A DNA stretch of 64,000 bases, taken from JAZKFT01 sp039925965. GTDB lineage: Bacteria > Bacteroidota > Bacteroidia > Chitinophagales > Chitinophagaceae. The stretch lies in contig JBDSXW010000061.1 of NCBI GenBank assembly GCA_039925965.1, positions 58,146 through 122,145 of the forward strand. Direction: 5' to 3'. The notes below the pieces were generated by a model. It was not told the DNA's origin and ran no database searches. It saw only the letters and a list, made by a program, of their open reading frames with translations. This document shows positions 25,022 to 33,934 of the stretch, piece after piece; position 1 is the first letter of the stretch; each line of letters starts with the position of its first letter. The translations under genes and the position numbers were made by a program.

Positions 25022-27508
25022 ATGACCAAGGCAATTTTCCGGCTTATTGGGACGATCATATTTCTACTGCATTGCACTCAGGTTTGGGCACAGCCTGTGG
25101 TCATTACCGGGGTGGTAAAAGACGCGCATAGTGAAGAGCCGGTTCCTTTTGCTTCCGTTGAATTTGTAAATTTGAAGCGTGGTGGGATTACCGACTCTGC
25201 CGGCCGGTTTATCATTCATCTGAAAACACCAATTACGGATTCACTGGTGATCACTTATGTCGGTTATGCCCGTATAGCTGTACCAGTAAATATTTCAAAT
25301 GACACAATAGACCTTTCTATCAACCTGGAGAGAGTGGTAAGCGGAGGGGTTGTGATCAAGTCTAAAAAAGGGCGTGGCTGGGTATTATGGCGGAAAATAG
25401 TAAAGCATAAAGACCAGAACGACAAAGGTCGGTTTGACAATTACAAATACGAACTTTATAATAAATTGGAGCTGGATTTTAATAAGGTGAATAAAGAGAA
25501 ACTTGGGAGTATCAGACTTCTGAAGCCTTTTAGCTTCCTCCTTAATAATGTAGATACCACCGAATTTCATACCGCGGTATTGCCCATTTTTCTTACCGAA
25601 ACCATTAGTGATTATTACTACCAGCGCAGCCCCAAAAGAACCCGGGAAATAATCAAAGCGAGTAAGACAAATGGTATCGAAAACGAAAGCGTAACCAAAC
25701 TGTTGGGCGGCATGTACCAGAATGTAAATGTCTACGGCAATTTTATCCCTGTGTTCGACAAAGATTTTGTGAGCCCGATCAGTGACAATGGTGATGCCTG
25801 GTACGACTATTCGATACCGGATACCCAATACATTTCCGGCCGGCGGTACTATCATTGGGTTTTTACGCCGAGACGAAAAGGTGAAAATACCTTCGAAGGC
25901 GACGCATGGATACATGACACAACTTTTTCAGTGCAGCGGATCACCATGCACCTCGGCAAAGAAGCCAATGTTAACTTTTTAGAGAACCTCAGTATTTTCC
26001 AGGAATTCCACCTGGTGAGCGACTCGACCTGGTTTTTGAGCAAGGATAAATTTATTGCAGACATCTATCCCACTGGTAAAAATAAGTTTGGCCTCAAAGG
26101 GCGCAAAACCAGTACTTACCGGAATGTAGTCTTCAACCAGGCATCAGTGGTAGACACACTAAAAATGAACAAGATCAAGGAGGAGGTATTTGTAACCAAG
26201 GATGCTGAGATGAAACCGGATACTTTCTGGAAGCGCAGCCGCCACGAAGAGTTGAATAAGAATGAAAAGAGCATTTATGCCATGATTGATACCCTGGAAA
26301 AAATGCCCTTGTTTCAGAAATACCGCAACACCGTCGATTTTTTGGCAGGAGGGTACAAAAGGCTTGGCAATATTACCATTGGTCCTTGGTTTAATTGGTT
26401 CAGCAATAACAGCTGGGAGGGGTTTCGTTCCCGTTTTGATATTCGTACCAATAGCGGCTTTAATAAAAAAATCAAGCTGCATGGATACGCAGCCTATGGC
26501 TTTCGCGACCAGGCCTGGAAAGGGCAGATGGAAATGCTGTACCTGCCGGAGAAACATCCGCGGATGTCACTGTACCTGGGCTACCAGGATGATATAGATA
26601 ATGGCCCGGTGATGTATGATGATATCAGCCAGGACAATGTATTTTCTTTTGCCATACGTAAGCCAGGCGTATTTCGTAAGTTTTTGAAATCCAAAGAAAC
26701 CAAGTTTGAGTTTTTTAAAGAAACTGTAAGTGGGTTTTCGGTGCAATTTACCGCCAGTAGTAAGGCGTATACGCCACTGCGTGGACTACCTACCAAGGCC
26801 GAGTTACCCAAGGCTGCTAACGACCAGCTAAACAATTTTGAAACTGGTATCAAACTGAGGTATGCCTACCTCGAACGTTTTTATGAAAGCAGTTTCAATC
26901 GTACCAGCTTTGGCAGCGACTGGCCCATTGTAGAAATGAAATATGCCCATGGATGGAGCGGTGTGTTCAGCAGTAGTTATAAATACGACAAGGCCCATGT
27001 CAGCATCCACGACTGGGTGAAAATTCCGCCCAACGGCGAATTATTTTACAATGCTTATGTGGGTAAAGTTTGGGGTACGTTACCCTACATGCTGCTGGAA
27101 ATGCATCCTGGAAACGACCTGTACTATTACAACAAATATGTATTTAACCTGATGAACCGTTTTGAATACATCAGCGATGCCTATGCGGGCGTGCAGGTGG
27201 AACATAACTTTGGCAACCGATTATTCCGCATCATACCACTGTTGCGCAAGCTTAAGATCCGGCAGTTCTGGAATGCTAAATTGCTGACAGGCAAACTCAG
27301 TGATGCCAATATCCAACTAAACTTTGTAGGGAATCATAGCTTTAAATCGCTTAATGGAAAGAGCTATATTGAATTGGGTACGGGTATCGATAACATCCTG
27401 AAAGTATTGCGCCTTGATTTGGTGTGGCGGGTGTCTCCCAAGCCATTGCCTACCGATAATAAAGCCAGTAATTTTGGTGTGTTCGGCAGTTTCAGGCTGG
27501 CTTTTTAA
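25022..27508 (+). CDS. DUF5686 outer-membrane protein with carboxypeptidase-regulatory-like domain
   Basis: The 828-residue protein has a signal peptide ending in VWAQ, an Ig-like CarboxypepD_reg domain (about 25-105: ITGVVKDAHSEEPVPFASVEF, shown in part as VVKDAHSEEPVPFASVEF), then a long region of DUF5686 with RRYYHWVFTPRRKGENTF-type segments and TFSVQRITMHLGKEANVNF, and a barrel-like second half with FDIRTNSGF, GYAAYGFRDQAWKG and repeated aromatic strands to ...GVFGSFRLAF. The final phenylalanine is typical of outer-membrane barrels assembled by the Bam complex. The family is abundant in Bacteroidota and its function is unknown. Confidence 0.9.
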   Translation: MTKAIFRLIGTIIFLLHCTQVWAQPVVITGVVKDAHSEEPVPFASVEFVNLKRGGITDSAGRFIIHLKTPITDSLVITYVGYARIAVPVNISNDTIDLSINLERVVSGGVVIKSKKGRGWVLWRKIVKHKDQNDKGRFDNYKYELYNKLELDFNKVNKEKLGSIRLLKPFSFLLNNVDTTEFHTAVLPIFLTETISDYYYQRSPKRTREIIKASKTNGIENESVTKLLGGMYQNVNVYGNFIPVFDKDFVSPISDNGDAWYDYSIPDTQYISGRRYYHWVFTPRRKGENTFEGDAWIHDTTFSVQRITMHLGKEANVNFLENLSIFQEFHLVSDSTWFLSKDKFIADIYPTGKNKFGLKGRKTSTYRNVVFNQASVVDTLKMNKIKEEVFVTKDAEMKPDTFWKRSRHEELNKNEKSIYAMIDTLEKMPLFQKYRNTVDFLAGGYKRLGNITIGPWFNWFSNNSWEGFRSRFDIRTNSGFNKKIKLHGYAAYGFRDQAWKGQMEMLYLPEKHPRMSLYLGYQDDIDNGPVMYDDISQDNVFSFAIRKPGVFRKFLKSKETKFEFFKETVSGFSVQFTASSKAYTPLRGLPTKAELPKAANDQLNNFETGIKLRYAYLERFYESSFNRTSFGSDWPIVEMKYAHGWSGVFSSSYKYDKAHVSIHDWVKIPPNGELFYNAYVGKVWGTLPYMLLEMHPGNDLYYYNKYVFNLMNRFEYISDAYAGVQVEHNFGNRLFRIIPLLRKLKIRQFWNAKLLTGKLSDANIQLNFVGNHSFKSLNGKSYIELGTGIDNILKVLRLDLVWRVSPKPLPTDNKASNFGVFGSFRLAF

Positions 27509-27518
27509 ACCGTTCGTT

Positions 27519-27806
27519 TTATGGTTTTGAAACAGGCGCAATCCAATGCTGTCCGAGCAATATGGATAGTATGCCGCCGACTATGAGGAGTACAATGGCG
27601 GTAAGTAGCAATGCCCTGGCCCATATCTTTTTGCGGGCGGTAAGTAAAATGAGACCCACCACAAGTTCGAGGCCGCCTAAAAACATGGCTACCCAACTAC
27701 ACCAGCTAATAAAATCACGCCATCCAGGTGCATGGGCCTGGAGCGTATAGGCCAGCATTGATACTAGCAGAAAGCTGAGAAAGGGAATGAGAACTTTTAC
27801 TGGCAT
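27519..27806 (-). CDS. Small membrane protein, 95 aa, three predicted helices
   Basis: The sequence shows three hydrophobic segments (VLIPFLSFLLVSMLAYTLQA, WCSWVAMFLGGLELVVGLIL, ALLLTAIVLLIVGGILSILL) with a basic loop (TARKKIWAR). I do not recognise the family. The start codon at 27806 lies inside the left arm of a 21-bp perfect inverted repeat whose other arm is 52 bp further on. It is convergent with the preceding DUF5686 gene with a gap of 10 bp. Confidence 0.7.
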   Translation of the reverse strand: MPVKVLIPFLSFLLVSMLAYTLQAHAPGWRDFISWCSWVAMFLGGLELVVGLILLTARKKIWARALLLTAIVLLIVGGILSILLGQHWIAPVSKP

Positions 27807-27895
27807 ATCGTTCTGATTTTTTGTACAAGATAAGTAACGCTGTTTTAATGGCATTTCTGCGCACTTTTTGAAAGAAAAAATCAGAACGATATGCC
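27802..27895. repeat. 21-bp perfect inverted repeat with a 52-bp spacer
   Basis: The sequence at 27802-27822 is exactly reverse-complementary to 27875-27895. The left arm holds the start codon and leader of the 95-residue membrane protein. The right arm carries an identical leader and ATG pointing the other way, into a 12-codon open frame. The match stops abruptly at both ends. Such a pair could fold into a cruciform or flank an invertible segment. Confidence 0.85.
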
Positions 27896-27900
27896 TATTG

Positions 27901-28158
27901 TCAATCTAAAAATAGATTCACCACAATAAAAGCTGCAAGCAGCCACAAACTGCATCTTAATAGAAATCTTTCAGCAATCATTTTATTTTTTTTTGCATGC
28001 ATAAATCCGATAAGTACTGCTCCAATTCCGAGGATTAAAGTGAAAATGCAGAAGGACTGGAAGAAAAGGCTGGTAGTGTTTCCCCAGAGACATCCGAGTA
28101 AAGCAAACATGACAGCAATGATTAAGCTGATCACCGATGTCTCTAAATGCGTATTCAT
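27901..28158 (-). CDS. Small membrane protein, 85 aa
   Basis: Three hydrophobic segments are visible (VISLIIAVMFALLGCLWG, FFQSFCIFTLILGIGAVLIGF and LLRCSLWLLAAFIVVNLFL), separated by a basic loop HAKKNKMIAERF. The family is not recognised. It lies just upstream, on the same strand, of the inverted repeat and the 95-residue membrane protein, so the two could be one unit split by the repeat. It is divergent from the GH9 gene. Confidence 0.65.
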   Translation of the reverse strand: MNTHLETSVISLIIAVMFALLGCLWGNTTSLFFQSFCIFTLILGIGAVLIGFMHAKKNKMIAERFLLRCSLWLLAAFIVVNLFLD

Positions 28159-28244
28159 ATTGTTTCCGGAGATTTTTCACGGTGCTGACAAAAAGCGCCT
28201 TCAATAAAATTCATTTAATTTACCGTTCGCTTCAAAATGTTTTT

Positions 28245-30872
28245 ATGTGCCGTTGCTTAAACTTATTTTTATTTGTTTGCCTGTCGCAGCTTGTTGCAGC
28301 ACAATCTTCTGTGATACGTTTTAATCAACTTGGCTATCCACCACGGGGCATTAAGGTCGCTGTGTTTGGTAGTAAAACAATGGCCGCGGTTACATCTTTT
28401 CAACTAATTGATGCAACCTCGAATAAAACAGTTTTTGAAAAAAAGACCGGCAGGGCTTTTGGTAAATACGGTCCTTTTGAAACAACTTACCGGCTGGACT
28501 TTTCTGATTTTCAGAAGCCCGGTACCTATTTTTTACGTTGCGCTGATGTTGTAACAACGGCTTTTTTGATAGGAGATGATGTGTACAATGGTGCTGCTGA
28601 CTTTTGCCTGCGGTATATGCGGCAACAACGAAGTGGCTTTAACCCGTTTCTCAAAGACAGTTGCCATACCCACGATGGATACACCCTCTACGGTCCCATG
28701 CCCGACAGCACGCATATAGACGTAACCGGAGGATGGCATGACGCCAGCGATTACCTGCAGTACAGCACTACGAGCGCTAACGCCACCTATCATTTGCTGA
28801 TGGCTGCCCGCGATTTTCCGCAGGTATTTTCCGATATAAAATTGGCTAATGGCCTTGATGGAAGAAATGGCCTGGCAGATGTGCTGGACGAAGCTAAATG
28901 GGGCCTAGATTGGTTATTGAAAATGCACCCGAAAGACGATTGGCTTTTTAACCAGCTCGGCGATGATCGCGATCATATGGGTATGCGCATACCCAAGGAA
29001 GATTCGTTTTACGGCCGGGGGTTTGAACGACCGGTTTATTTCTGCAGCGGGAAGCCTCAGCAGCGGGGAAAATTGATGAATAATAGCACCGGCGTGGCTT
29101 CTACGGCAGGTAAATTCAGCAGCGCCTTTGCTTTAGGTTCACAAATATTTACTGGTATTGATAAAAAGTATAGTAGCGAACTTTTTGTAAAATCGCTATC
29201 GGCCATGGAAATGGGTTTGAGAAACCCAGGAGTGTGCCAAACGGCTTCAGTACGTTCGCCTTATATTTATGCCGAGGACAACTGGACCGATGATATGGAA
29301 CTTGCTTCGGCGGCTGTTACGAATATGATTGGCCATGCAAACGCAGCTAAATATCTGAATGCAGGTGGCCAGTACGCTAAGATGGAGCCGGTGACCCCAT
29401 GGCTGGGTGCCGACACTGCAAAACATTATCAATGGTACCCTTTTGTAAATATTGGGCATTACGAAATGGCTAAGCTTATAAAACTAAAGCCGACTGAAAA
29501 TCCCTATCTCGACTTTTACCAGCAAGGCATCGAAAAAGTTTGGACAAAAGCAAAAACGAATGCCTTTTACCGGGGCATTCCTTTTATCTGGTGCAGTAAT
29601 AATCTCACTACTTGTTTCGCCACCCAATGCTACTGGTACCGGACTTTAAGCATCGACAACCAATACCAACAACTGGAGCAGGCTAATTTCGACTGGCTAT
29701 TTGGTTGCAACCCATGGGGCACCAGCATGGTTTATGGCCTCCCGGCAAACGGAGACACGCCAGAAGATCCGCACAGTGCTTTTACCCATTTAAAAAAATA
29801 CCCGATAGATGGCGGCTTAGTGGACGGCCCGGTATATACCAGCATTTACAAAGGACTTATCGGTATCAGCCTGCAAAATGCGGATGAATATGCAGATTGG
29901 CAAAGCGACCTGGCAGTGTATCACGATGATTATGGCGACTATAGCACCAACGAACCTACGATGGATGGCACCGCCTCGCTGATCTATCTGCTGGCGGCCA
30001 AGGAAGCAGAAGCCGCCCCTGGTAAAAGGGCGATTTCCGGCAAAGGCTCCCTGGCTGCAAACAAAATCAAGGCTGATAAAAAGACAACAACTCAAATGGC
30101 AGCTTCACCAAACGCTGGCACGATTTCCAATAAATCGGAAGGTGACCCAGCAATTTCGGAACCGCCCCTGGCAAATATTTATCTCAAAGGCGCCAATATT
30201 CGTGGTGATACCAGCCAGCGGCGTATTGCCCTGGTCTTTACGGGCCACGAATTCGGAGAAGGCGGCAAGGCAATTATCACAGCCCTGAAAACGGAAAAAA
30301 TAAAGGCTTCCTTCTTTTTCACAGGCGATTTTTACCGTAACCGGGCATTTGCCAAAACAATCCGGACGCTGAAGTCGCAGGGCCATTACCTGGGCGCTCA
30401 CAGCGATAAACACCTTTTGTATGCCGATTGGGAAAAAAGGGACAGTCTTCTGGTGACCAAAGACAGTTTTACAAATGATATCAAAAATAATTTTGTCGCC
30501 ATGAAGCCCTTCGGGTTATCCAGGAAATCATCGCCCTGGTTTCTGCCGCCTTACGAATGGTACAACGATAGCATTACCGCCTGGGCCGAAACAGCCGGCC
30601 TCAAATTGATCAACTACACCCCGGGCACACTAAGTAACGCCGACTATACGACGCCTTCAATGCCCAATTACCGAGCCAGCGATACTATTTACCAGTCTGT
30701 GTTACGGAAAGCCACTGAAGCGCCGACAGGGATGAATGGCTATATCCTGCTGTTTCATCTGGGTACCGATAAAGAGAGAATAGATAAAATGTACCAATCA
30801 TTGCCCTTGCTACTCCAGGAGCTGGTCGCTTATGGGTACAAATTTGTAAGGATAGATGGTCTTCTGAAATAG
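28245..30872 (+). CDS. Secreted GH9 glycoside hydrolase fused to a polysaccharide-deacetylase-like (NodB) domain
   Basis: The 875-residue protein has a signal peptide (MCRCLNLFLFVCLSQLVAAQ), a CelD_N Ig-like domain (about 22-105: VIRFNQLGYPPRGIKVAVF), and a GH9 (alpha/alpha)6 catalytic domain with VTGGWHDASDYLQY (the aspartate pair, near 165-170), WGLDWLLKMHP, LFGCNPWGTSMV and the catalytic-acid glutamate in YSTNEPTMDG. A Lys/Thr/Ser-rich linker leads to a NodB-fold domain (about 645-875). There the second motif HSDKH and the FLPPY motif are intact, but the first motif reads FTGHEF instead of TFDDG. GH9 enzymes cut beta-glucans or related beta-1,4-linked chains. Start chosen at the signal peptide; the longer open frame would overlap the divergent gene. 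Confidence 0.9.
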   Translation: MCRCLNLFLFVCLSQLVAAQSSVIRFNQLGYPPRGIKVAVFGSKTMAAVTSFQLIDATSNKTVFEKKTGRAFGKYGPFETTYRLDFSDFQKPGTYFLRCADVVTTAFLIGDDVYNGAADFCLRYMRQQRSGFNPFLKDSCHTHDGYTLYGPMPDSTHIDVTGGWHDASDYLQYSTTSANATYHLLMAARDFPQVFSDIKLANGLDGRNGLADVLDEAKWGLDWLLKMHPKDDWLFNQLGDDRDHMGMRIPKEDSFYGRGFERPVYFCSGKPQQRGKLMNNSTGVASTAGKFSSAFALGSQIFTGIDKKYSSELFVKSLSAMEMGLRNPGVCQTASVRSPYIYAEDNWTDDMELASAAVTNMIGHANAAKYLNAGGQYAKMEPVTPWLGADTAKHYQWYPFVNIGHYEMAKLIKLKPTENPYLDFYQQGIEKVWTKAKTNAFYRGIPFIWCSNNLTTCFATQCYWYRTLSIDNQYQQLEQANFDWLFGCNPWGTSMVYGLPANGDTPEDPHSAFTHLKKYPIDGGLVDGPVYTSIYKGLIGISLQNADEYADWQSDLAVYHDDYGDYSTNEPTMDGTASLIYLLAAKEAEAAPGKRAISGKGSLAANKIKADKKTTTQMAASPNAGTISNKSEGDPAISEPPLANIYLKGANIRGDTSQRRIALVFTGHEFGEGGKAIITALKTEKIKASFFFTGDFYRNRAFAKTIRTLKSQGHYLGAHSDKHLLYADWEKRDSLLVTKDSFTNDIKNNFVAMKPFGLSRKSSPWFLPPYEWYNDSITAWAETAGLKLINYTPGTLSNADYTTPSMPNYRASDTIYQSVLRKATEAPTGMNGYILLFHLGTDKERIDKMYQSLPLLLQELVAYGYKFVRIDGLLK

Positions 30873-30946
30873 CTGGATGCGGATAGTGATGGCTGCGGCG
30901 AATGGCCAAAATAATGTTGTAAACTAAATGAATGTTTAAACGGAGT

Positions 30947-30976
30947 TTTGATGTATTGAGTTTTCGGGTAAATTTG
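30947..30976 (+). promoter_or_regulatory. Bacteroidota-type promoter of the fatty acid hydroxylase gene
   Basis: TTTG (30947-30950) is followed after 18 bp by TAAATTTG (30969-30976), an exact TAnnTTTG box. The start codon is 19 bp further on, giving a very short leader. Confidence 0.75.
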
Positions 30977-30995
30977 CACAATATAAAATATTACA

Positions 30996-31658
30996 ATGGA
31001 ATTTGAGAAAATACATAACAAGGGGCAGGCAAGGCTTTTCAGAAGCCCGGTCCTTGAGGCTTTTACAAAAACAAACCCAGTGGTTATTTGGGCTATGTAC
31101 ATCCCGATCATGAGCTTTTTAATGTACAGGGCATTCACCGCGTACGGCTTCTCCGGGGCTCGGGTGTGGCTTACCTGGTTGGGTGGAATCTTATTCTGGA
31201 GCTTTTTCGAATACGTAGCCCACCGTTATTTATTCCATTTGAAAGCAAAGTCTGAGGGGATGAAGCGCTTTGCCTATGTGCTTCATGGTAACCACCACGA
31301 ATTTCCGAGAGATAAGCAAAGATTATTTATGCCGCCGGTTCCTAGCCTGCTATTGTCATCATCTATTTTTGGCATTATGTACCTCATTATGGGCAACAAC
31401 GCGTGGATGTTTTTTCCGGGATTCCTGTTGGGATACCTGCTGTATGGAACTATGCATTACGCCATCCATGCCTGGAACCCGCCATTCAAATGGATGAAAC
31501 CATTATGGAGAAACCATCACCTGCACCATTACAAACACGACGAAAAAGGGTTTGGTGTAAGCAGCACTGTCTGGGACAAGGTTTTCGGTACCATGTATGA
31601 TCTTAAGAAAGAAAAAGAAGATAAGGAAAAAGTGAGGGAGCTTATGTTTGAAAAATGA
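30996..31658 (+). CDS. Fatty acid hydroxylase superfamily membrane protein (FA2H-like)
   Basis: Members are di-iron membrane hydroxylases; FA2H/Scs7 enzymes add the 2-hydroxyl group to fatty acids of sphingolipids. The 220-residue protein has four hydrophobic segments and the full histidine set: HRYLFH, HGNHHEFPRD, HYAIH and RNHHLHHYKHDEKGFG. The HGNHH..F..D and HHLHH signatures match the ceramide fatty acid 2-hydroxylase branch. Sphingolipids are normal membrane components in many Bacteroidota, which fits. The exact substrate is inferred. Confidence 0.85.
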   Translation: MEFEKIHNKGQARLFRSPVLEAFTKTNPVVIWAMYIPIMSFLMYRAFTAYGFSGARVWLTWLGGILFWSFFEYVAHRYLFHLKAKSEGMKRFAYVLHGNHHEFPRDKQRLFMPPVPSLLLSSSIFGIMYLIMGNNAWMFFPGFLLGYLLYGTMHYAIHAWNPPFKWMKPLWRNHHLHHYKHDEKGFGVSSTVWDKVFGTMYDLKKEKEDKEKVRELMFEK

Positions 31659-31756
31659 GTGATTAGTAATTGGTTGATTTGTTAATTGGTGCTTGGTTTT
31701 ACTTCCTAATTACTAGTGAACTAAGTACTAATGGACCAATTATTAATCAACTAAAC
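31659..31756. repeat. Degenerate 7-bp tandem repeat, opposed halves
   Basis: Heptamers gtgatta, gtaattg, gttgatt, tgttaat, tggtgct, tggtttt lead in phase. From about 31710 the pattern becomes actaagt, actaatg, gaccaat, tattaat, caactaa, roughly the reverse complement of the first half. The block fills the spacer between two convergent genes and could fold into a long imperfect hairpin. Confidence 0.7.
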
Positions 31757-31757
31757 A

Positions 31758-32093
31758 TCACCATTTTTCATCCTCACTAATATCATTATTATTTACCCGC
31801 TGGGAGAAGTCCTGGCGGGTTTTTATTTTCTGTACCTGCCGCTCCATAATAAGATCTGCAATCACCAAACCCGCGTCGGTGGCAGGATTGGCATTTAGCA
31901 TATTACGTAGCTTATCCTCATGCACATCGATGCGGTAGAGGATCATCATCAATTTTTCAAAGTTTTCGTCGATTAGGTGATTGATAAATCCGTAGAGTTT
32001 GTTTCGGATGGTATCCCAAGTACTGGCTTCGGGCAATTCTATTGCCATGTCGTTGTTGAGACTTTTTACCAGTTGATCATTTTCTGATATCAT
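31758..32093 (-). CDS. Small conserved hypothetical protein, 111 aa, partner of the DUF2400 gene
   Basis: A soluble helical protein: WDTIRNKLYGFINHLIDENFEKLMMILYRIDVHEDKLRNML (parts only) forms amphipathic helices, followed by LVIADLIMERQVQKIKTRQ. I know no function for it. Its ATG overlaps the DUF2400 stop (ATGA), so the two are translationally coupled and probably act together. Confidence 0.75.
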   Translation of the reverse strand: MISENDQLVKSLNNDMAIELPEASTWDTIRNKLYGFINHLIDENFEKLMMILYRIDVHEDKLRNMLNANPATDAGLVIADLIMERQVQKIKTRQDFSQRVNNNDISEDEKW

Positions 32094-32878
32094 ATCATTT
32101 CGAATTTAATGAATCGGGGTTCCATCACGCCAAGGCCAAATAAGGCAAAATCGTATTTTACCGGGTCTGCCGCATCCAGGGTTTTTAAATAGCCGGTAAG
32201 TTCCACTGCTGCCTGCCAGTCTGTTTGCTTTCTTTCCAGCAGGTTAAACCGTTGCGCCACTCTCGCTACATGCACATCTATCGGGCAAATCAGTTGCGAC
32301 GGTTTAATGGTCTTCCACATACCAAAATCCACGCCGTTATTATCCTGCCGCACCATCCATCGCAAAAACATGTTGAGCCTTTTGCAAGTGCTGTTTTGTT
32401 TCGGCGAAGAAATGTGCTTTTCGGTACGGCCCAGGTGTTCATAGCTGAAAAAATATTGTTTGAATTGATCGAGCGCCGGCCCGATGTGTAAGTCATTTTT
32501 ACTGAAATGCTTTGTGAATGCCGTTTCCAGCGAATCGTATTGCCGGTAGTGCTGATGAAAAAAATCAATAAAATATAATATATCGGCATCGGCAAATGTG
32601 CGGTGTTTGAAGTCCAGCAGCCGCTTCAGGTCTGATGGCTGGTGATTCATTACAAAATCTTGAGGCGCCATATCCATCCGCTGTAGTAAGTCTTTACATT
32701 TATTTATGATAATGGTACGGTTGCCCCACGCAAAAATAGCAGCGAAAAAACCGGCGATCTCTATATCCGGCCGTTTCTTAAAAAGGTGGGGGATACAAAT
32801 AGGGTCCTGTGCAATAAAAGCCGGCTGGTTGTATTGCGCCACCTTCTGGTCAAAAAAATCCCTGAGTTTATTTTTCAT
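32090..32878 (-). CDS. DUF2400 (TIGR02757) family protein, HhH-GPD-like
   Basis: The 262-residue protein matches the TIGR02757/DUF2400 pattern: PHLFKKRPDIEIAGFFAAIFAWGNRTIIINK near the start and LICPIDVHVARVAQRF (residues about 190-205) with a final FALFGLGV. The fold is related to the helix-hairpin-helix DNA glycosylases, and the IDVHVARVA stretch sits where endonuclease III has its catalytic-side aspartate. No enzymatic activity is established for the family. I start it at MKNKLRDFFD; a longer frame reaches 32959 but would run into the divergent gene's leader. Confidence 0.85.
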   Translation of the reverse strand: MKNKLRDFFDQKVAQYNQPAFIAQDPICIPHLFKKRPDIEIAGFFAAIFAWGNRTIIINKCKDLLQRMDMAPQDFVMNHQPSDLKRLLDFKHRTFADADILYFIDFFHQHYRQYDSLETAFTKHFSKNDLHIGPALDQFKQYFFSYEHLGRTEKHISSPKQNSTCKRLNMFLRWMVRQDNNGVDFGMWKTIKPSQLICPIDVHVARVAQRFNLLERKQTDWQAAVELTGYLKTLDAADPVKYDFALFGLGVMEPRFIKFEMI

Positions 32879-32964
32879 TCCTGGCAAAGATAAATTTGAA
32901 TGTGCCTGGGCCCATACCGAAATAGAAATTTGACTTATCTTGTTGGTATCTAAAATCAAACACT

Positions 32965-33633
32965 ATGCGAACACTCCTGGTAATTCTTTTTTGCACGGCC
33001 CTCGTTGCCGGACATTCTAAAAACAAGGTAATTTATATCCTGAATAAATTGGTGGCATGCGACAATATTACCGACATGAATTGTATCCAATACCACGAAC
33101 AAGGTGAAAAGGGCTGGAAAACACTGAAGGGTCAGATTGAAGGATTCAGGTTTGACCCAGATATGTGTTACAAACTGGAAGTGAAAGATTACCAGGTTCC
33201 CGACGCCAAAGCGGACTATGAAAGCAAGCGGTTTAAACTGGTAAAAGTGCTTGCAAAAACGGAGGCCCCGGTGGAAGCAATTCCAGAAGAAATGAAGGGC
33301 TATTGGAAAATGACACGTATGAATTTCGATAGCTCAAGAAATGTTGCTGATCGGAATATCAGTTTTCACCTGGCGGGTGAAGCAAACAGCCAGGCTACAC
33401 TAGTCTGCCAAACCTATAAACTACAACTCGTTTTTTTTGAGCAGAATCAAGTCAAATTTTCTTTTAAAAAATCGAAAAATAAGAGCTGCGATGATGCGTC
33501 GTTCGACCTGAGCATGGCGCTGTACGACCTGTTATCTAATACTTTTATCTATGAATGTCACAACGGATATTGCTCGTTGCAATCAACTGAATCTGGAAAA
33601 ACGGTGTTCGAATTGGCCAGGACAGATCTGTGA
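32965..33633 (+). CDS. Exported protein with DUF4377 and META/HslJ-like domains
   Basis: A short signal peptide (MRTLLVILFCTALVAGHS) is followed by a DUF4377-type domain (about 22-95) with the characteristic CIQYHEQGEKGWKTLKGQI, EGFRFDPDMCYKLEVK and a C-terminal segment that looks like a META/HslJ domain (WKMTRMNFD, then LVCQTYKLQLVFFEQNQVKFSF, with paired cysteines and YCSLQSTESGKTVFELAR, shown in part). Similar two-domain proteins occur in Bacteroidota envelopes and have unknown roles. It is divergent from the DUF2400 gene. Confidence 0.75.
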   Translation: MRTLLVILFCTALVAGHSKNKVIYILNKLVACDNITDMNCIQYHEQGEKGWKTLKGQIEGFRFDPDMCYKLEVKDYQVPDAKADYESKRFKLVKVLAKTEAPVEAIPEEMKGYWKMTRMNFDSSRNVADRNISFHLAGEANSQATLVCQTYKLQLVFFEQNQVKFSFKKSKNKSCDDASFDLSMALYDLLSNTFIYECHNGYCSLQSTESGKTVFELARTDL

Positions 33634-33636
33634 TCG

Positions 33637-33804
33637 TTATTTACTTACAACAACATTCATCCGTTTCATCTCCGCGTTCGAAGCATTGGCCTTCTTATTA
33701 CTGGTGTACAGGATGCATAACATAAAGAAAACATACAGAACAATGGCGGCAATCTTCCTGAATTTGGTATTTGGGGTTACGTCGGAAAATATTTCTCTCA
33801 GCAT
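33637..33804 (-). CDS. Possible small membrane protein, 55 aa
   Basis: The frame encodes a basic N-terminus (MLREIFSDVTPNTKFRK), one hydrophobic segment (IAAIVLYVFFMLCILYTS) and a charged tail. Coding character is moderate. It ends 3 bp from the convergent DUF4377 gene. A longer start at 33852 is possible. I list it with reserve because it could be a chance frame. Confidence 0.4.
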   Translation of the reverse strand: MLREIFSDVTPNTKFRKIAAIVLYVFFMLCILYTSNKKANASNAEMKRMNVVVSK

Positions 33805-33934
33805 GTTGTTTGGGTGTTTAGGCTTGAATTTTATATTTTGGTCAGGTAGCAAATGTAAAACCAGATACTTTGCCTTTAAGTTACTAATTCATGAATTTGT
33901 GTTCTGGGTACATAAAACACTGTTTCGGGTTAGT

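Noticed and set aside
28137..28244. Longer N-terminus for the GH9 fusion
   Set aside because: It would overlap the divergent 85-residue gene; the signal peptide begins at 28245.
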